Origin: Candidatus Hecatellales archaeon | GTDB lineage: Archaea > Thermoproteota > Bathyarchaeia > Hecatellales > Hecatellaceae | NCBI GenBank assembly: GCA_003662305.1 | Contig: QMXU01000042.1 | Coordinates: forward strand, 1 to 8,388 | Direction of reading: 5' to 3' | Length of the DNA: 8,388 bases | Part shown: positions 1-6,860 of the stretch, piece by piece | How the letters are laid out: every line of letters begins with the position of its first letter | How positions within the stretch are numbered: the stretch's first letter is position 1 | Notes under the pieces: generated by a model | What the model was told of the DNA's origin: nothing | Seen by the model: the letters and a program-made list of their open reading frames with translations, nothing else | The model's database searches: none | Position numbers and translations under genes: made by a program

Positions 1-34
1 CTGTAACCCCGTCAACCTTTAAAACTTCATCCAC
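1..34 (-). CDS. livF: LivF-type ABC transporter ATPase, N-terminal fragment (cut by window edge)
   Basis: Only the first eleven codons are in the window. Read on the minus strand from a GTG at 34-32 they give M-D-E-V-L-K-V-D-G-V-T, the usual opening of a LivF ATPase (an L-x-V-x-x-V-x-x-x-Y-G type first strand). A GAGGTG ribosome binding site lies about seven bases before the GTG. The start overlaps the last 8 bases of livG, which implies translational coupling. The other nearby start, an ATG at 30-28, hits a stop after three codons and cannot be it. LivF would be the second nucleotide-binding subunit, pairing with LivG to power the LivHM permease at the inner face of the membrane. The identity rests on the short N-terminus plus operon position, so it is probable rather than proven. 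Confidence 0.72.
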   Translation of the reverse strand, partial: MDEVLKVDGVT

Positions 35-773
35 CGAGGTACACCTCTAGGGCTGTGGAGCTTTTCGCCACCTCTTCAGGCTTCCCCTCCAAAACTATTT
101 TACCCCGGTCCATCAGGTAAACGTAATCCACATAGTCGAACAAGACTCCAAGCTTATGCTCTATTATGAGGAAGGTTACGCCGAACTCCCTGTTAATCTT
201 CCGAATGTAGTCGAAAATCTTCTCTGAGAGGCGGGGAGCCACTCCTCCAGTAGGCTCATCCAGCAAAGCTATCTGCGGGTCGCCCATCAGAACCTTGGCG
301 ATTTCAAGAAGCCTCGCCTGGCCTGCGGAAATATTCGACGCAGGGTTAAAGGCAAGCCTTTCAAGCTGGAGGAACTTGAGGATGCTGAAGGCTTTTTTAG
401 CCAGCCTAGCTTCCTCCTCCAGCCAGCTTCTGGTTAAGGCCTTTGAAAGGCTTTCACCCTTCTGGCTTCTAGCCGAAACCATGATGTTTTCAAGCACCGT
501 CATCTCCTTGAAGAGCCTGGGCTGCTGGAAGGATCTTCCAAGCCCTTTACCACAGATTTCATGAGGGGTTAAGCCTGCGATTTTCTCTCCGTTAAGGTAT
601 ATTTCGCCTTCGTCAGGCTTGTAAACGCCTGATATAACGTTGAAAAGGGTTGTTTTGCCGCTGCCGTTCGGCCCTATGAGTCCTACCATGCTCCCCTTTT
701 CAACTTTAAGGTTGACGCTGTCGAGGGCTCTAAGCCCGTAGAAGGATTTAACTACCTTCACGACTTCCAGCAT
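27..773 (-). CDS. livG: LIV-type ABC transporter ATP-binding protein LivG
   Basis: Cytoplasmic ATPase subunit of a HAAT-family (branched-chain amino acid/amide type) importer. The 248-residue product has every ABC ATPase motif: Walker A GPNGSGKT at 34-41, Q-loop SFQQPRLF near 81-88, a signature ISAGQ at 148-152 (variant of LSGGQ), Walker B plus catalytic Glu in ALLDEP at 169-174, and H-loop His206 in IIEH. The long insertion between Q-loop and signature and the RSFQ context are LivG rather than LivF traits. A TTG 18 bases further upstream (789-791) would add MRRSFP, but the ATG at 773 is preferred because AGGAGGAG sits about eight bases before it. The gene overlaps livM by 26 bases at its 5' end and livF by 8 bases at its 3' end, so it belongs to one transcript. 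The substrate cannot be read from this subunit. Confidence 0.93.
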   Translation of the reverse strand: MLEVVKVVKSFYGLRALDSVNLKVEKGSMVGLIGPNGSGKTTLFNVISGVYKPDEGEIYLNGEKIAGLTPHEICGKGLGRSFQQPRLFKEMTVLENIMVSARSQKGESLSKALTRSWLEEEARLAKKAFSILKFLQLERLAFNPASNISAGQARLLEIAKVLMGDPQIALLDEPTGGVAPRLSEKIFDYIRKINREFGVTFLIIEHKLGVLFDYVDYVYLMDRGKIVLEGKPEEVAKSSTALEVYLGG

Positions 774-1791
774 GGGAAAGCTCCTCCTCAACCAGGCTTA
801 GGGCAGGGGTTTTAACAGCCTTCTCCTTCACCACTCCGTGAGGCATCTTCATGATTACGAAGATTAGAATTAGCATGAAGATTATCTGCTTCAGGTAGTT
901 CACGTTTATGAAGAGGATTTCCTTGTAGGTGGTTGCTACTGCTAGGAGAACCTGGTCCATGACCACGAAAATTCCTGAGCCGACTAGGGCTCCCATGTAG
1001 CTTCCTCTGCCTCCCAGCATAACCATAACCCAGATGTAGATGGTTATGAGGGGGACGAAGGTGTCCGCCTGAACGCTTCCAGTATGGTGGATGTATATGG
1101 CTCCAGCCATTCCTGCGATGGCAGACCCTATAATCATCACCTGCTGTTTGATTTTCACGGAATTCTTTCCAAGGCTTTCAGCTGCAAGCTCGTCTTCCCT
1201 TATTGCTTTCAGAACTCTTCCATAGGGGGAGTTGATGAGCTTGTAGATGAAGAGGAAGACCAGGGCTACGATTACCCATACGGTGACGGCGTAAAGCAGG
1301 GAGGTTTGGAAGCCTCCTAGAATCCTGTAGGGGTTAAGGATGCCTATGACGCCGTAGGGGCCGTTTATAATGCTCTCGTCGGTTCTCGCTATTATCCTTA
1401 CAACCTCTCCGAAGGCTAGCAGGGTTATGGCGAGGTAGTCGGCTTTAAGCCTTATCGCAGGGTAGGAGGAAAGGTAGCCGAATACGGCTGCAACTGACGC
1501 TCCAACCACTATGGAGAAGATGAAAATGGGGAAGGTTAGGGGGGTTTGAGCTATGAGGTCTCCAGCCTTGAAGAGAGCTTCCCTGCTGCTTATGTCTATG
1601 GGCATTCCGGCTATGGCCAGCATAAGCCTTGAAGCCAGTGCACCGCTGGCTATGGCTCCTATCCCGAAGAAGGCAACCTTCCCGAAGTTTGGTATGCCAG
1701 TGTAGCCGAGTTCAAGGTTTAAGCTCAGCGAGAGGAGGGCGTAGATGCCAAACCAGGTCATTATGCTTATGGCGAAGGAGGCAACGTCCAT
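748..1791 (-). CDS. livM: LIV-type ABC transporter permease LivM
   Basis: Integral membrane permease subunit that pairs with LivH to form the channel. The 347 residues show alternating hydrophobic segments (roughly eight to ten membrane spans). Family hallmarks are the N-terminal LELGYTGIPNFGKVAFFGIG stretch (about 26-45), the RLKADYLAITLLAFGEVVR segment (114-132), and a cytoplasmic EAA-type loop around 188-210 (SPYGRVLKAIREDELAAESL) that contacts the ATPase. The C-terminus from about 320 is a polar tail. The ATG at 1791 has GGAGGG about nine bases upstream. It lies 3 bases after the livH stop and overlaps the livG start. Length fits LivM, which usually runs 300-430 residues. Nothing looks broken. 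Confidence 0.94.
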   Translation of the reverse strand: MDVASFAISIMTWFGIYALLSLSLNLELGYTGIPNFGKVAFFGIGAIASGALASRLMLAIAGMPIDISSREALFKAGDLIAQTPLTFPIFIFSIVVGASVAAVFGYLSSYPAIRLKADYLAITLLAFGEVVRIIARTDESIINGPYGVIGILNPYRILGGFQTSLLYAVTVWVIVALVFLFIYKLINSPYGRVLKAIREDELAAESLGKNSVKIKQQVMIIGSAIAGMAGAIYIHHTGSVQADTFVPLITIYIWVMVMLGGRGSYMGALVGSGIFVVMDQVLLAVATTYKEILFINVNYLKQIIFMLILIFVIMKMPHGVVKEKAVKTPALSLVEEELSHAGSREGS

Positions 1792-1794
1792 TCG

Positions 1795-2715
1795 TCAAGC
1801 CCTCCTAAGCTTTATGCCCATAAGCCCCTGAGGTCTTAGCAGTAGCACGATGGCTATGGCCAGGAAGGATATTAAAGGCTGGTAGGCTAGGCTTATCCCG
1901 AAGAAGAGCCATACGAACCGCATGAGAACGTTCTCGGAGAAGCTTATGATGAAGGCTCCGGCTATGGTCCAGTTTATGCTGACCATTCCGCCTATGATGG
2001 CTGCTGCGAAGGCTTTAAGAAGCACAAGCCACCCGGCTTCAGGGCTTATGGTTGTGTAGGTCGCCCAGAAGACTCCTCCAACCCCCGCCAGCCCTCCAGC
2101 CATAAACCAGGTGAAGCTTTTGATGAGGGAGGCTTTAATCCCTTTGCTTCGGGCTAGGTCAACATTGTCGGCGATAGCCCGGATAGCCCTACCGGTTTTG
2201 GTTTGGTGGAGGAAGAAGTGGAGGGCTGAGGTGAGTGCAACCATGATGACTAAGGCGAGGACGAAGTTGTCGGCTATGGTGTATCCGTGGAAGACGGCTA
2301 AAGGCTTGGTAATCAGCGGAGGATAGGCGAGAAGGTTTCTGCCTATCTCCCTGCTGTAGCCGTCAACCCATATGTATACGACGTATCTTAACGCTATGGC
2401 TACGGCGAAGGTTGAAACCACTATGATGATGGGAGAAGCCCTCCGCTCTTCCAGGGGCCTATAAACGAAGGTGTAGGCCACCAGCAAAACCGCCCCTGGA
2501 ACCAGGAATGAGAGGGGGAGAGAAAAATAGTAGGGAAGCTTGAACCCTTCAAAGCAGGCAACCGCAATATACATGCCTATAACGCTGAACTCTCCATGGG
2601 AGAAGTTGGCAAACCTGCTGACGGAGTAGGTTAGAGTTATGCCTAAAGCCATAAGCGTGTAGAGGGAGCCAACCAGCAGGGTGGCCATCAGCCCTCCAAC
2701 GAGCACATCAAGCAT
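1795..2715 (-). CDS. livH: LIV-type ABC transporter permease LivH
   Basis: First gene of the permease/ATPase operon and the partner of LivM in the membrane channel. The 306-residue protein is strongly hydrophobic with about eight predicted spans. It carries the LivH hallmarks: GITLTYSVSRFANFSHGEF at 25-43, an EAA-type loop TKTGRAIRAIADNVDLARS at 172-190, a glycine-rich segment AGGLAGVGGVFWATY at 206-220, and the ending LLLRPQGLMG at 291-300. The ATG at 2715 is preceded by a weak purine-rich GGAAGGGAA. An 89-base gap upstream holds a candidate promoter and a hairpin (listed separately), so livH may start its own transcript or be read through from the methyltransferase gene. Substrate is undetermined; LIV-type systems carry branched-chain amino acids, amides, urea and other small polar compounds. 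Confidence 0.94.
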   Translation of the reverse strand: MLDVLVGGLMATLLVGSLYTLMALGITLTYSVSRFANFSHGEFSVIGMYIAVACFEGFKLPYYFSLPLSFLVPGAVLLVAYTFVYRPLEERRASPIIIVVSTFAVAIALRYVVYIWVDGYSREIGRNLLAYPPLITKPLAVFHGYTIADNFVLALVIMVALTSALHFFLHQTKTGRAIRAIADNVDLARSKGIKASLIKSFTWFMAGGLAGVGGVFWATYTTISPEAGWLVLLKAFAAAIIGGMVSINWTIAGAFIISFSENVLMRFVWLFFGISLAYQPLISFLAIAIVLLLRPQGLMGIKLRRA

Positions 2716-2731
2716 TTCCCTTCCAACCCCA

Positions 2732-2751
2732 GACGGCTTCCACCAGCCGTC
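2732..2751 (-). repeat. Perfect 7-bp inverted repeat (hairpin) in the livH leader
   Basis: On the transcribed (minus) strand the bases read GACGGCT, a six-base loop GGTGGA, then AGCCGTC: a perfect seven-base-pair, GC-rich stem. It lies 16 bases before the livH start codon and downstream of the candidate TATA element, so it would fold in the 5' untranslated region. The purine-rich loop resembles a Shine-Dalgarno sequence. It could modulate translation of the transporter operon, serve as an operator, or be chance. There is no T-run after it, so a terminator is unlikely. Confidence 0.45.
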
Positions 2752-2784
2752 ACCACACCTTAAACTCTACCTTACTACGGGAAA

Positions 2785-2793
2785 ATTTAAAAG
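2785..2793 (-). promoter_or_regulatory. Candidate TATA element for the livHMGF operon
   Basis: The minus strand reads CTTTTAAAT here within an AT-rich stretch (ACTTTTAAATTTTC), in an otherwise GC-richer region. An archaeal start site about 25 bases downstream would fall near 2764 and give a leader of roughly 48 bases containing the hairpin. The preceding bases (GTCTAA) are a poor BRE. The same T-rich stretch follows the methyltransferase stop codon closely and could instead end that transcript. Confidence 0.38.
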
Positions 2794-2804
2794 TTAGACC
2801 TTCT

Positions 2805-4274
2805 TTACGGTCTGCCTCCTTTAAGCTCTCTCCGCTCTATTTTCTTCACCATTCTTCTGAGTTCCAGTCTGACCTCTTTTTCTAGGGGTTGAGGCTGATG
2901 CTCCTTTAATAGTTGCCTCGCCCTTTCTAAGGCTACCTGGCCAAGTTCTTTTCCTCCACGCTTCATCCAGCTTTCATAGGAGGTTCTGTCGCTTAAAGCC
3001 GGGAAGTAGAACTCTTTCCTGAAGAACTCTCGAGTGTGCTTCTGGGTGAGGAAGTAGCCTCCCGGGCCAACCTTTCCTATCACGTCCACAGCTAAAGTTT
3101 CATCTGTAACCTCTATGCCCTCCAGAATCCTCGTAACCATGCCTATTAGGTCGTTGTCTATCACCATCTTCGCGTAGCTTAAAGCCATCACCCCAGGCTC
3201 CATGGCTCCGGCAGCGTTAAGAATAAAGTTTATTCCGCCTAGGGCAGCCATCAGAAGCGTTACGCCGGCCTCGTAGAGCTGTGCATCCAAGGTTTTAGAG
3301 TCAGTTACGCCGGCTGTTCCACGCGTAGGCAGCCCATAGTAGCGGGCTATCTGGGCTGAAGCCACGTTGATTAGGCCGCATTCAGCTGTCCCAAGCACGT
3401 AGACGCCTGTCTTCATGTCGAAGATGGAGGAAACAGTGCCGTAGATTACTGGTGAACGCCTTCTGGATTCGGCTGCCAGCTGGGCCATGGTTATTCCGCT
3501 GAGGATTTCAGCGTTCTGCTGGACGAGGATTCCTGCTAGGGTAGCCGGCCCTGTGGCGCCCCCCTGAACTTCAGGTGAAAAGCCTAAGGGAAGCCCGTGC
3601 TTCGCGAACTCTAGGAAGCCCTCCGTCTGAAGCTTGTCATGGGTAAGCGGGCTTACAGGGTTAACATGCCCGTAGATGAAAGGCCTCCTTTTCAATTCTT
3701 CGATGCCGCCTTGAACTATGGAGGCGAGGGCTAGGAGGTCTCTTGCCACGGTTACCCCTTGAACAAGGCAGCTTACACCCGTTTTCTCCATGTTTTCCAC
3801 TCTGGCCAGAAACTGGTAGGCGTGGTTAACCTGGTCCGGTATGTCCGTCGGGTAAACTCCTCCGTCAACTAGACTGACGTTTTCCAAGGCGTCCATAAGT
3901 CTGACCACGTTTTCAGCGTCCTTCATTAAAGCTGGCCTACGCTTCCCGTCTAAGTCGATAATGTTGGTGGGGAGGCCTCCAAGGCTGAAGTGAACTCTTT
4001 CACCCTCCATCTTCACGTGGTATTCAGGCCTTCGGGCAAAGAAGGTGAATCTTTTCGGAGTTTTGCTGAGAGCTTCCTCCACGAGGTGGGAGGGAATTCT
4101 CGCAATCTGCCGTTTGAAGTCGACGTCGGCTCCGGCTTCATCCAGCAGCTTCAGCCCTTTAACCGATTTAACGTTAACGCCTACATGCTCGAGGACTTCT
4201 AGGGTTGCCATGTGAACAGCGTATACCTGGCTTTTTTCCAGCACTTTAAGCCGTCCGCCCCTGACATGTTTCAC
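2805..4274 (-). CDS. MttB-superfamily (COG5598) corrinoid-dependent methyltransferase, non-pyrrolysine type
   Basis: Cytoplasmic methyltransferase related to trimethylamine:corrinoid methyltransferase MttB. Characterised non-pyrrolysine members demethylate quaternary amines (MtgB acts on glycine betaine) and pass the methyl group to a corrinoid protein. The 489 residues match the usual full length. The N-terminal helix ATLEVLEHVGVNV (23-35), the EVQGGATGPATLAGILVQQNAEILSG region (235-260), GTAECGLINVASAQIARYYGLP (295-316) and TDSKTLDAQ (324-332) follow the family pattern. So do VIDNDLIGMV (371-380) and the C-terminal GPGGYFLTQKHTREFF (403-418). There is no in-frame amber codon. From a remembered alignment, Gly322 sits where M. 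barkeri MttB has pyrrolysine 334, so this is probably not a trimethylamine enzyme. The GTG start at 4274 is supported by AAGGAGGA six bases upstream. It is divergent from livK and followed by livHMGF, suggesting the transporter delivers its substrate. The actual substrate is unknown. Confidence 0.9.
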   Translation of the reverse strand: MKHVRGGRLKVLEKSQVYAVHMATLEVLEHVGVNVKSVKGLKLLDEAGADVDFKRQIARIPSHLVEEALSKTPKRFTFFARRPEYHVKMEGERVHFSLGGLPTNIIDLDGKRRPALMKDAENVVRLMDALENVSLVDGGVYPTDIPDQVNHAYQFLARVENMEKTGVSCLVQGVTVARDLLALASIVQGGIEELKRRPFIYGHVNPVSPLTHDKLQTEGFLEFAKHGLPLGFSPEVQGGATGPATLAGILVQQNAEILSGITMAQLAAESRRRSPVIYGTVSSIFDMKTGVYVLGTAECGLINVASAQIARYYGLPTRGTAGVTDSKTLDAQLYEAGVTLLMAALGGINFILNAAGAMEPGVMALSYAKMVIDNDLIGMVTRILEGIEVTDETLAVDVIGKVGPGGYFLTQKHTREFFRKEFYFPALSDRTSYESWMKRGGKELGQVALERARQLLKEHQPQPLEKEVRLELRRMVKKIERRELKGGRP

Positions 4275-4345
4275 TTTTATTCCTCCTTGCAGGTGGGAAG
4301 GCTTCTTGCGGTGGAGCTCCCGGATTTACGGTATATCGTTAAGGA

Positions 4346-4361
4346 TATTATAAGCGTTCCC
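4346..4361 (-). promoter_or_regulatory. Candidate BRE/TATA promoter for the MttB-family gene
   Basis: The minus strand reads GGAACGC followed by TTATAATA (4353-4346), a good archaeal TATA box with a purine-rich element before it. A start about 25 bases downstream would be near 4325, giving a leader of about 50 bases before the GTG. Its position in the 166-base divergent intergenic region fits expression of the methyltransferase away from livK. Confidence 0.55.
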
Positions 4362-4390
4362 CAGTTTTCTCCAGCAGCTAAACGGATGGT

Positions 4391-4405
4391 GAAAAGGCTT
4401 ATATG
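4391..4405 (+). promoter_or_regulatory. Candidate BRE/TATA promoter for livK
   Basis: GAAAAG followed by GCTTATATG is a near-textbook archaeal BRE plus TATA box. Transcription starting about 25 bases downstream (near 4426) would leave a leader of some 15 bases, short but with room for the GGTGG at 4430-4434, six bases before the livK ATG. The TATA boxes of livK and the divergent methyltransferase gene are only about 50 bases apart, so one regulator could control both. Confidence 0.6.
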
Positions 4406-4440
4406 AAAAGTCCCTGCTAAACCTTTACCGGTGGCTAACT

Positions 4441-5679
4441 ATGGCAGGTTTAAAAGCTTACGCGGCTGTCGCCTTCATCATAGGCCTGCTCATAGGGGCA
4501 GTGGTAAGCTATGCTGCTTTAACCGTGGTGGCACCGCCTACACCAGCACCTACAGCTCTACCTGAGAAGATAACTATTGGAGCGGTTCTGCCCCTTTCAG
4601 GAGGCCTGGCGGCACCCGGAAGAGATGAGAAAATAGGCATTGAAATGGCTATGGAAGACATAAACGCTTGGGCTGAAAAAATAGGGTTGCCCTACAAGTT
4701 CGACGTGATAATACTTGACTCTAAGACCACGGAGGAAGGCTCGAGAAAGGCCTGTGAAACGCTGGTTGAAGTCCACGGGGTTAAAGTGATAATCGGAATG
4801 GTTGGGAGCATAGAGATTGCTGGAGCCAGAGAATACCTGAACGCTAAGAGGATTCCAGCCGTAGTCATGGGTACAAGCCCGTTCCTCGCATATCCAGACT
4901 ACATCTTCAGGATTACAGCGCCGGACTCCCTGCAGGCGAAGGCCATGGCTACCATCGCAAACTACTATGGCATAAAGAAGGTGGCTGCCATATACAGGGC
5001 TGACGACTACGGTAAGGGTGTAGCCACATCCTTCAAGAAGGAATTTGAAAAGCTGGGTGGAACCGTTGAGCTCATATCCTACGCTCCGGAGGCGCCACCC
5101 TACGAGCCTGCTGTCAGGGCTTTAAGCGACAAGGTTAAGGCTTTAGGCGTTGGACCTGAAACCGCCGTTGTCAACGTGCTCTTCGGAGAGGGCTTAGAAA
5201 TCCTGAAGGTGGCTGCCAGAGACCCAACTCTATGCTCGGTGAGGTGGATTGCCCCTGAAACGCCTCCGGTATACTTGGAGGAGGCTGTGAAGGACCCTGA
5301 GCTGAAAGCCTTCATGGAGAAGGTGGGATACTACTGGACGGAGCCCGCCTTCGAGGAGAACCCGTTAACCAAGGAGTTCAAGGAGAGGTTTAAGGCTAAG
5401 GAGGGGCGAGACTACATAGTCTACACGGATGTAGCCTACGACTGCGCCTGGGTTGCCGTGCTCTCGATTATAGCCGCTGGAAAATATGATGGAGAAGCCA
5501 TAGCTAAGGCCATACCTGAAGTGGCTAAACGCTACCATGGGCTTACAGGCTGGAAGCTTCTCGACGAGAACGGAGACCTAAGCATGATGGACTATGGAAT
5601 CTACAAGGTTGTAGAAGGACAGAAGAAGCAGATAGGCTTCTACAACGGGCTTACAGGAACGGTGAACATAAAAGAGTAG
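4441..5679 (+). CDS. livK: LIV-type ABC transporter extracytoplasmic substrate-binding protein LivK
   Basis: Solute receptor of the ABC importer, a type I periplasmic-binding fold (Peripla_BP_6). Of 412 residues, the first 30 form a hydrophobic membrane segment or signal (AVAFIIGLLIGAVVSYAAL, about 9-27), followed by a Pro/Thr/Ala linker (31-41). The mature domain opens with ITIGAVLPLSGG (44-55) and continues through a KIGIEMAMEDINA helix (64-76). There is no lipobox cysteine after the hydrophobic stretch, so it is more likely anchored by the uncleaved N-terminal helix or released than lipidated. The ATG at 4441 follows GGTGG by six bases and a strong TATA box by about 36. It is the only transporter gene on the plus strand, separated from livHMGF by the methyltransferase gene. 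Ligand cannot be read by eye; a methylated amine or betaine is suggested by context, a branched-chain amino acid by family name. Confidence 0.93.
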   Translation: MAGLKAYAAVAFIIGLLIGAVVSYAALTVVAPPTPAPTALPEKITIGAVLPLSGGLAAPGRDEKIGIEMAMEDINAWAEKIGLPYKFDVIILDSKTTEEGSRKACETLVEVHGVKVIIGMVGSIEIAGAREYLNAKRIPAVVMGTSPFLAYPDYIFRITAPDSLQAKAMATIANYYGIKKVAAIYRADDYGKGVATSFKKEFEKLGGTVELISYAPEAPPYEPAVRALSDKVKALGVGPETAVVNVLFGEGLEILKVAARDPTLCSVRWIAPETPPVYLEEAVKDPELKAFMEKVGYYWTEPAFEENPLTKEFKERFKAKEGRDYIVYTDVAYDCAWVAVLSIIAAGKYDGEAIAKAIPEVAKRYHGLTGWKLLDENGDLSMMDYGIYKVVEGQKKQIGFYNGLTGTVNIKE

Positions 5680-5682
5680 GAT

Positions 5683-5714
5683 GGAAAGGGCTTCCCCCCA
5701 CCTTTTTATCTTTC
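5683..5714 (+). terminator. Candidate T-run terminator downstream of livK
   Basis: Four bases after the livK stop, GGAA-AGGGC-TTCC can form a short weak stem (5683-5695). It is followed by a C-run and then a T-rich tract TTTTTATCTTTCT (5703-5714). Archaeal RNA polymerase commonly stops in such T-runs without a strong hairpin. The tract overlaps the 3' end of the convergent dehydrogenase gene. No matching T-run is seen for the opposite strand. Confidence 0.4.
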
Positions 5715-6812
5715 TCCCTCCTGCAGATACTTCTCAAGCTCCTGGAGGCTTAGCCCTGCTATTCCAAGCTTCTCCACGGTTCTACCCTTAGCGAAATAGT
5801 CTTCACGGTTTATCGCTGAGAAAAGTGTGACTATAGACTTCATTACAGGGGCTGGAACGCCCAGCATGTCGGCTAGGGAAGCCATGAAAACCAGGCCGTA
5901 GGGCACATCCTCCGTCACGTACCTGTCGCGTACATGGGTTGGCCCCTTCATCTTCACACCTGCCTCCTCCCAGCAGCCGGCACCGAAGAGCAGCCCCATC
6001 TGGATTATCCTGTCCATCTCTGTAAGCTGCTCTCCACACTCGAAGATTTTCAGGTTTAGGGTTTGGCATAGGGCGTTTCTCTCCCTGTTTAGGGCTTCGT
6101 AGATTCTTGCGACGGAAGCCGTTATGCCCTCCTTGTAAAGGTAGAATTCTCCTTTAGCATACTCTATTCTTCCAACGTTGAGAAGGGTTGCTGCGGGATG
6201 AGTGATAGGGTTAGGATTGTTAAGGGCTGCCTCCAAAACGTTCCTGCAAGGGCAAACCTCGTCGTAAAGCTGCTTCAGCATGCCGACGATTTCCTCCGTC
6301 TGCCTTGCGGGAAGCACTCCTGCCGGCAGAAGCTTAGCTGTAACGTAAACTATAACTTTAGCCGGCTCCAGCATTCTACACCCGTAAGGCAGGGTTGCTG
6401 TTTCAGCTATGGGAGCCTTCACGCCTTTCTCCCTGAAGGTTTTCATGAACTCAAGGGAGCCAGCAGTGCCAGGCATGAGCGCCAGGGCAGGCGGCCTCCC
6501 CGAAGCCTTCTTTAAGTGTTCGGCGCAGATTTCGGCGAAGGTGGCGTGGCCGAAGGCTGGGACGGCTATAAGGGCAAGCTCAACGCCGTCTAGGGCTTCA
6601 GAGATGGAGGTGGTTGCCTTATTCAGCCTGGCAACTCCTTCACGGGCCTTCCCTAAAATTTCGATTTCCCCACGCCTCATAACTTCTCTGAAGGATTCTC
6701 CGACGAACTGGGGCAGCTCGAAAATGTTCACTTTGAAGCCTGCCAGCGACAGGTCGGCTGCTATGGCGTGGCCTCCGTTACCTCCTCCTAAAACGGCTAT
6801 ACTACCAACCAT
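5706..6812 (-). CDS. Opine/octopine dehydrogenase-family NAD(P)-dependent oxidoreductase
   Basis: Member of the NAD/NADP octopine/nopaline dehydrogenase family. Its enzymes reductively join an amino acid to a 2-oxo acid or run the reverse oxidation. The 368 residues begin with a Rossmann fold: glycine-rich loop LGGGNGGHA (8-16) and an acidic Glu32 ending the second strand, which favours NAD over NADP. The C-terminal helical domain (about 190-360) carries NPNPITHPAATLLN with His205 and DRYVTEDVPYG with Arg297 and Asp302. Spacing matches the catalytic His/Arg/Asp remembered from Arthrobacter N-(1-D-carboxyethyl)-L-norvaline dehydrogenase, so it looks active. The ATG at 6812 has GGTGGTG about four bases upstream. 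The gene is monocistronic in appearance, convergent with livK, with 26 bases between the stop codons. Ketopantoate reductase and glycerol-3-phosphate dehydrogenase are less likely given the NPNPxxHP motif. The substrate is unknown. Confidence 0.85.
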   Translation of the reverse strand: MVGSIAVLGGGNGGHAIAADLSLAGFKVNIFELPQFVGESFREVMRRGEIEILGKAREGVARLNKATTSISEALDGVELALIAVPAFGHATFAEICAEHLKKASGRPPALALMPGTAGSLEFMKTFREKGVKAPIAETATLPYGCRMLEPAKVIVYVTAKLLPAGVLPARQTEEIVGMLKQLYDEVCPCRNVLEAALNNPNPITHPAATLLNVGRIEYAKGEFYLYKEGITASVARIYEALNRERNALCQTLNLKIFECGEQLTEMDRIIQMGLLFGAGCWEEAGVKMKGPTHVRDRYVTEDVPYGLVFMASLADMLGVPAPVMKSIVTLFSAINREDYFAKGRTVEKLGIAGLSLQELEKYLQEGER

Positions 6813-6860
6813 TAGGCACCACCGAAACTTGAGGCTAACATAGTAAGCCGCGTATAACCT

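Noticed and set aside
2805..4274. Possible pyrrolysine (amber) codon in the MttB-like gene.
   Set aside because: The 489-codon frame has no internal TAG, is full length, and ends in TAA.
4313..4320. GGAGCTCC palindrome in the methyltransferase leader.
   Set aside because: An eight-base palindrome with no loop or flanking symmetry is expected by chance and cannot be called an operator.
4212..4406. A 64-codon open frame on the plus strand spanning the methyltransferase 5' end and the divergent intergenic region.
   Set aside because: It overlaps the start of a well-supported gene in antisense, lacks a ribosome binding site, matches no family I recognise, and ends inside the livK promoter region.
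5539..5657. The 11-mer GGGCTTACAGG occurs twice in livK (5539 and 5647) and once in the methyltransferase region (3649).
   Set aside because: Both livK copies encode G-L-T-G in frame and the third lies antisense to unrelated codons; spacing is irregular, so no repeat array or recognition site is implied.
5803..6069. An 88-codon frame on the minus strand inside the dehydrogenase gene in another frame.
   Set aside because: Fully contained in a better gene, with an Arg/Gly/Cys-rich composition typical of out-of-frame translation.
6409..6843. A 144-codon open frame on the plus strand, antisense to the dehydrogenase N-terminus.
   Set aside because: It mirrors the codon pattern of the convincing Rossmann-fold gene opposite it; its translation is low-complexity and has no recognisable domain.
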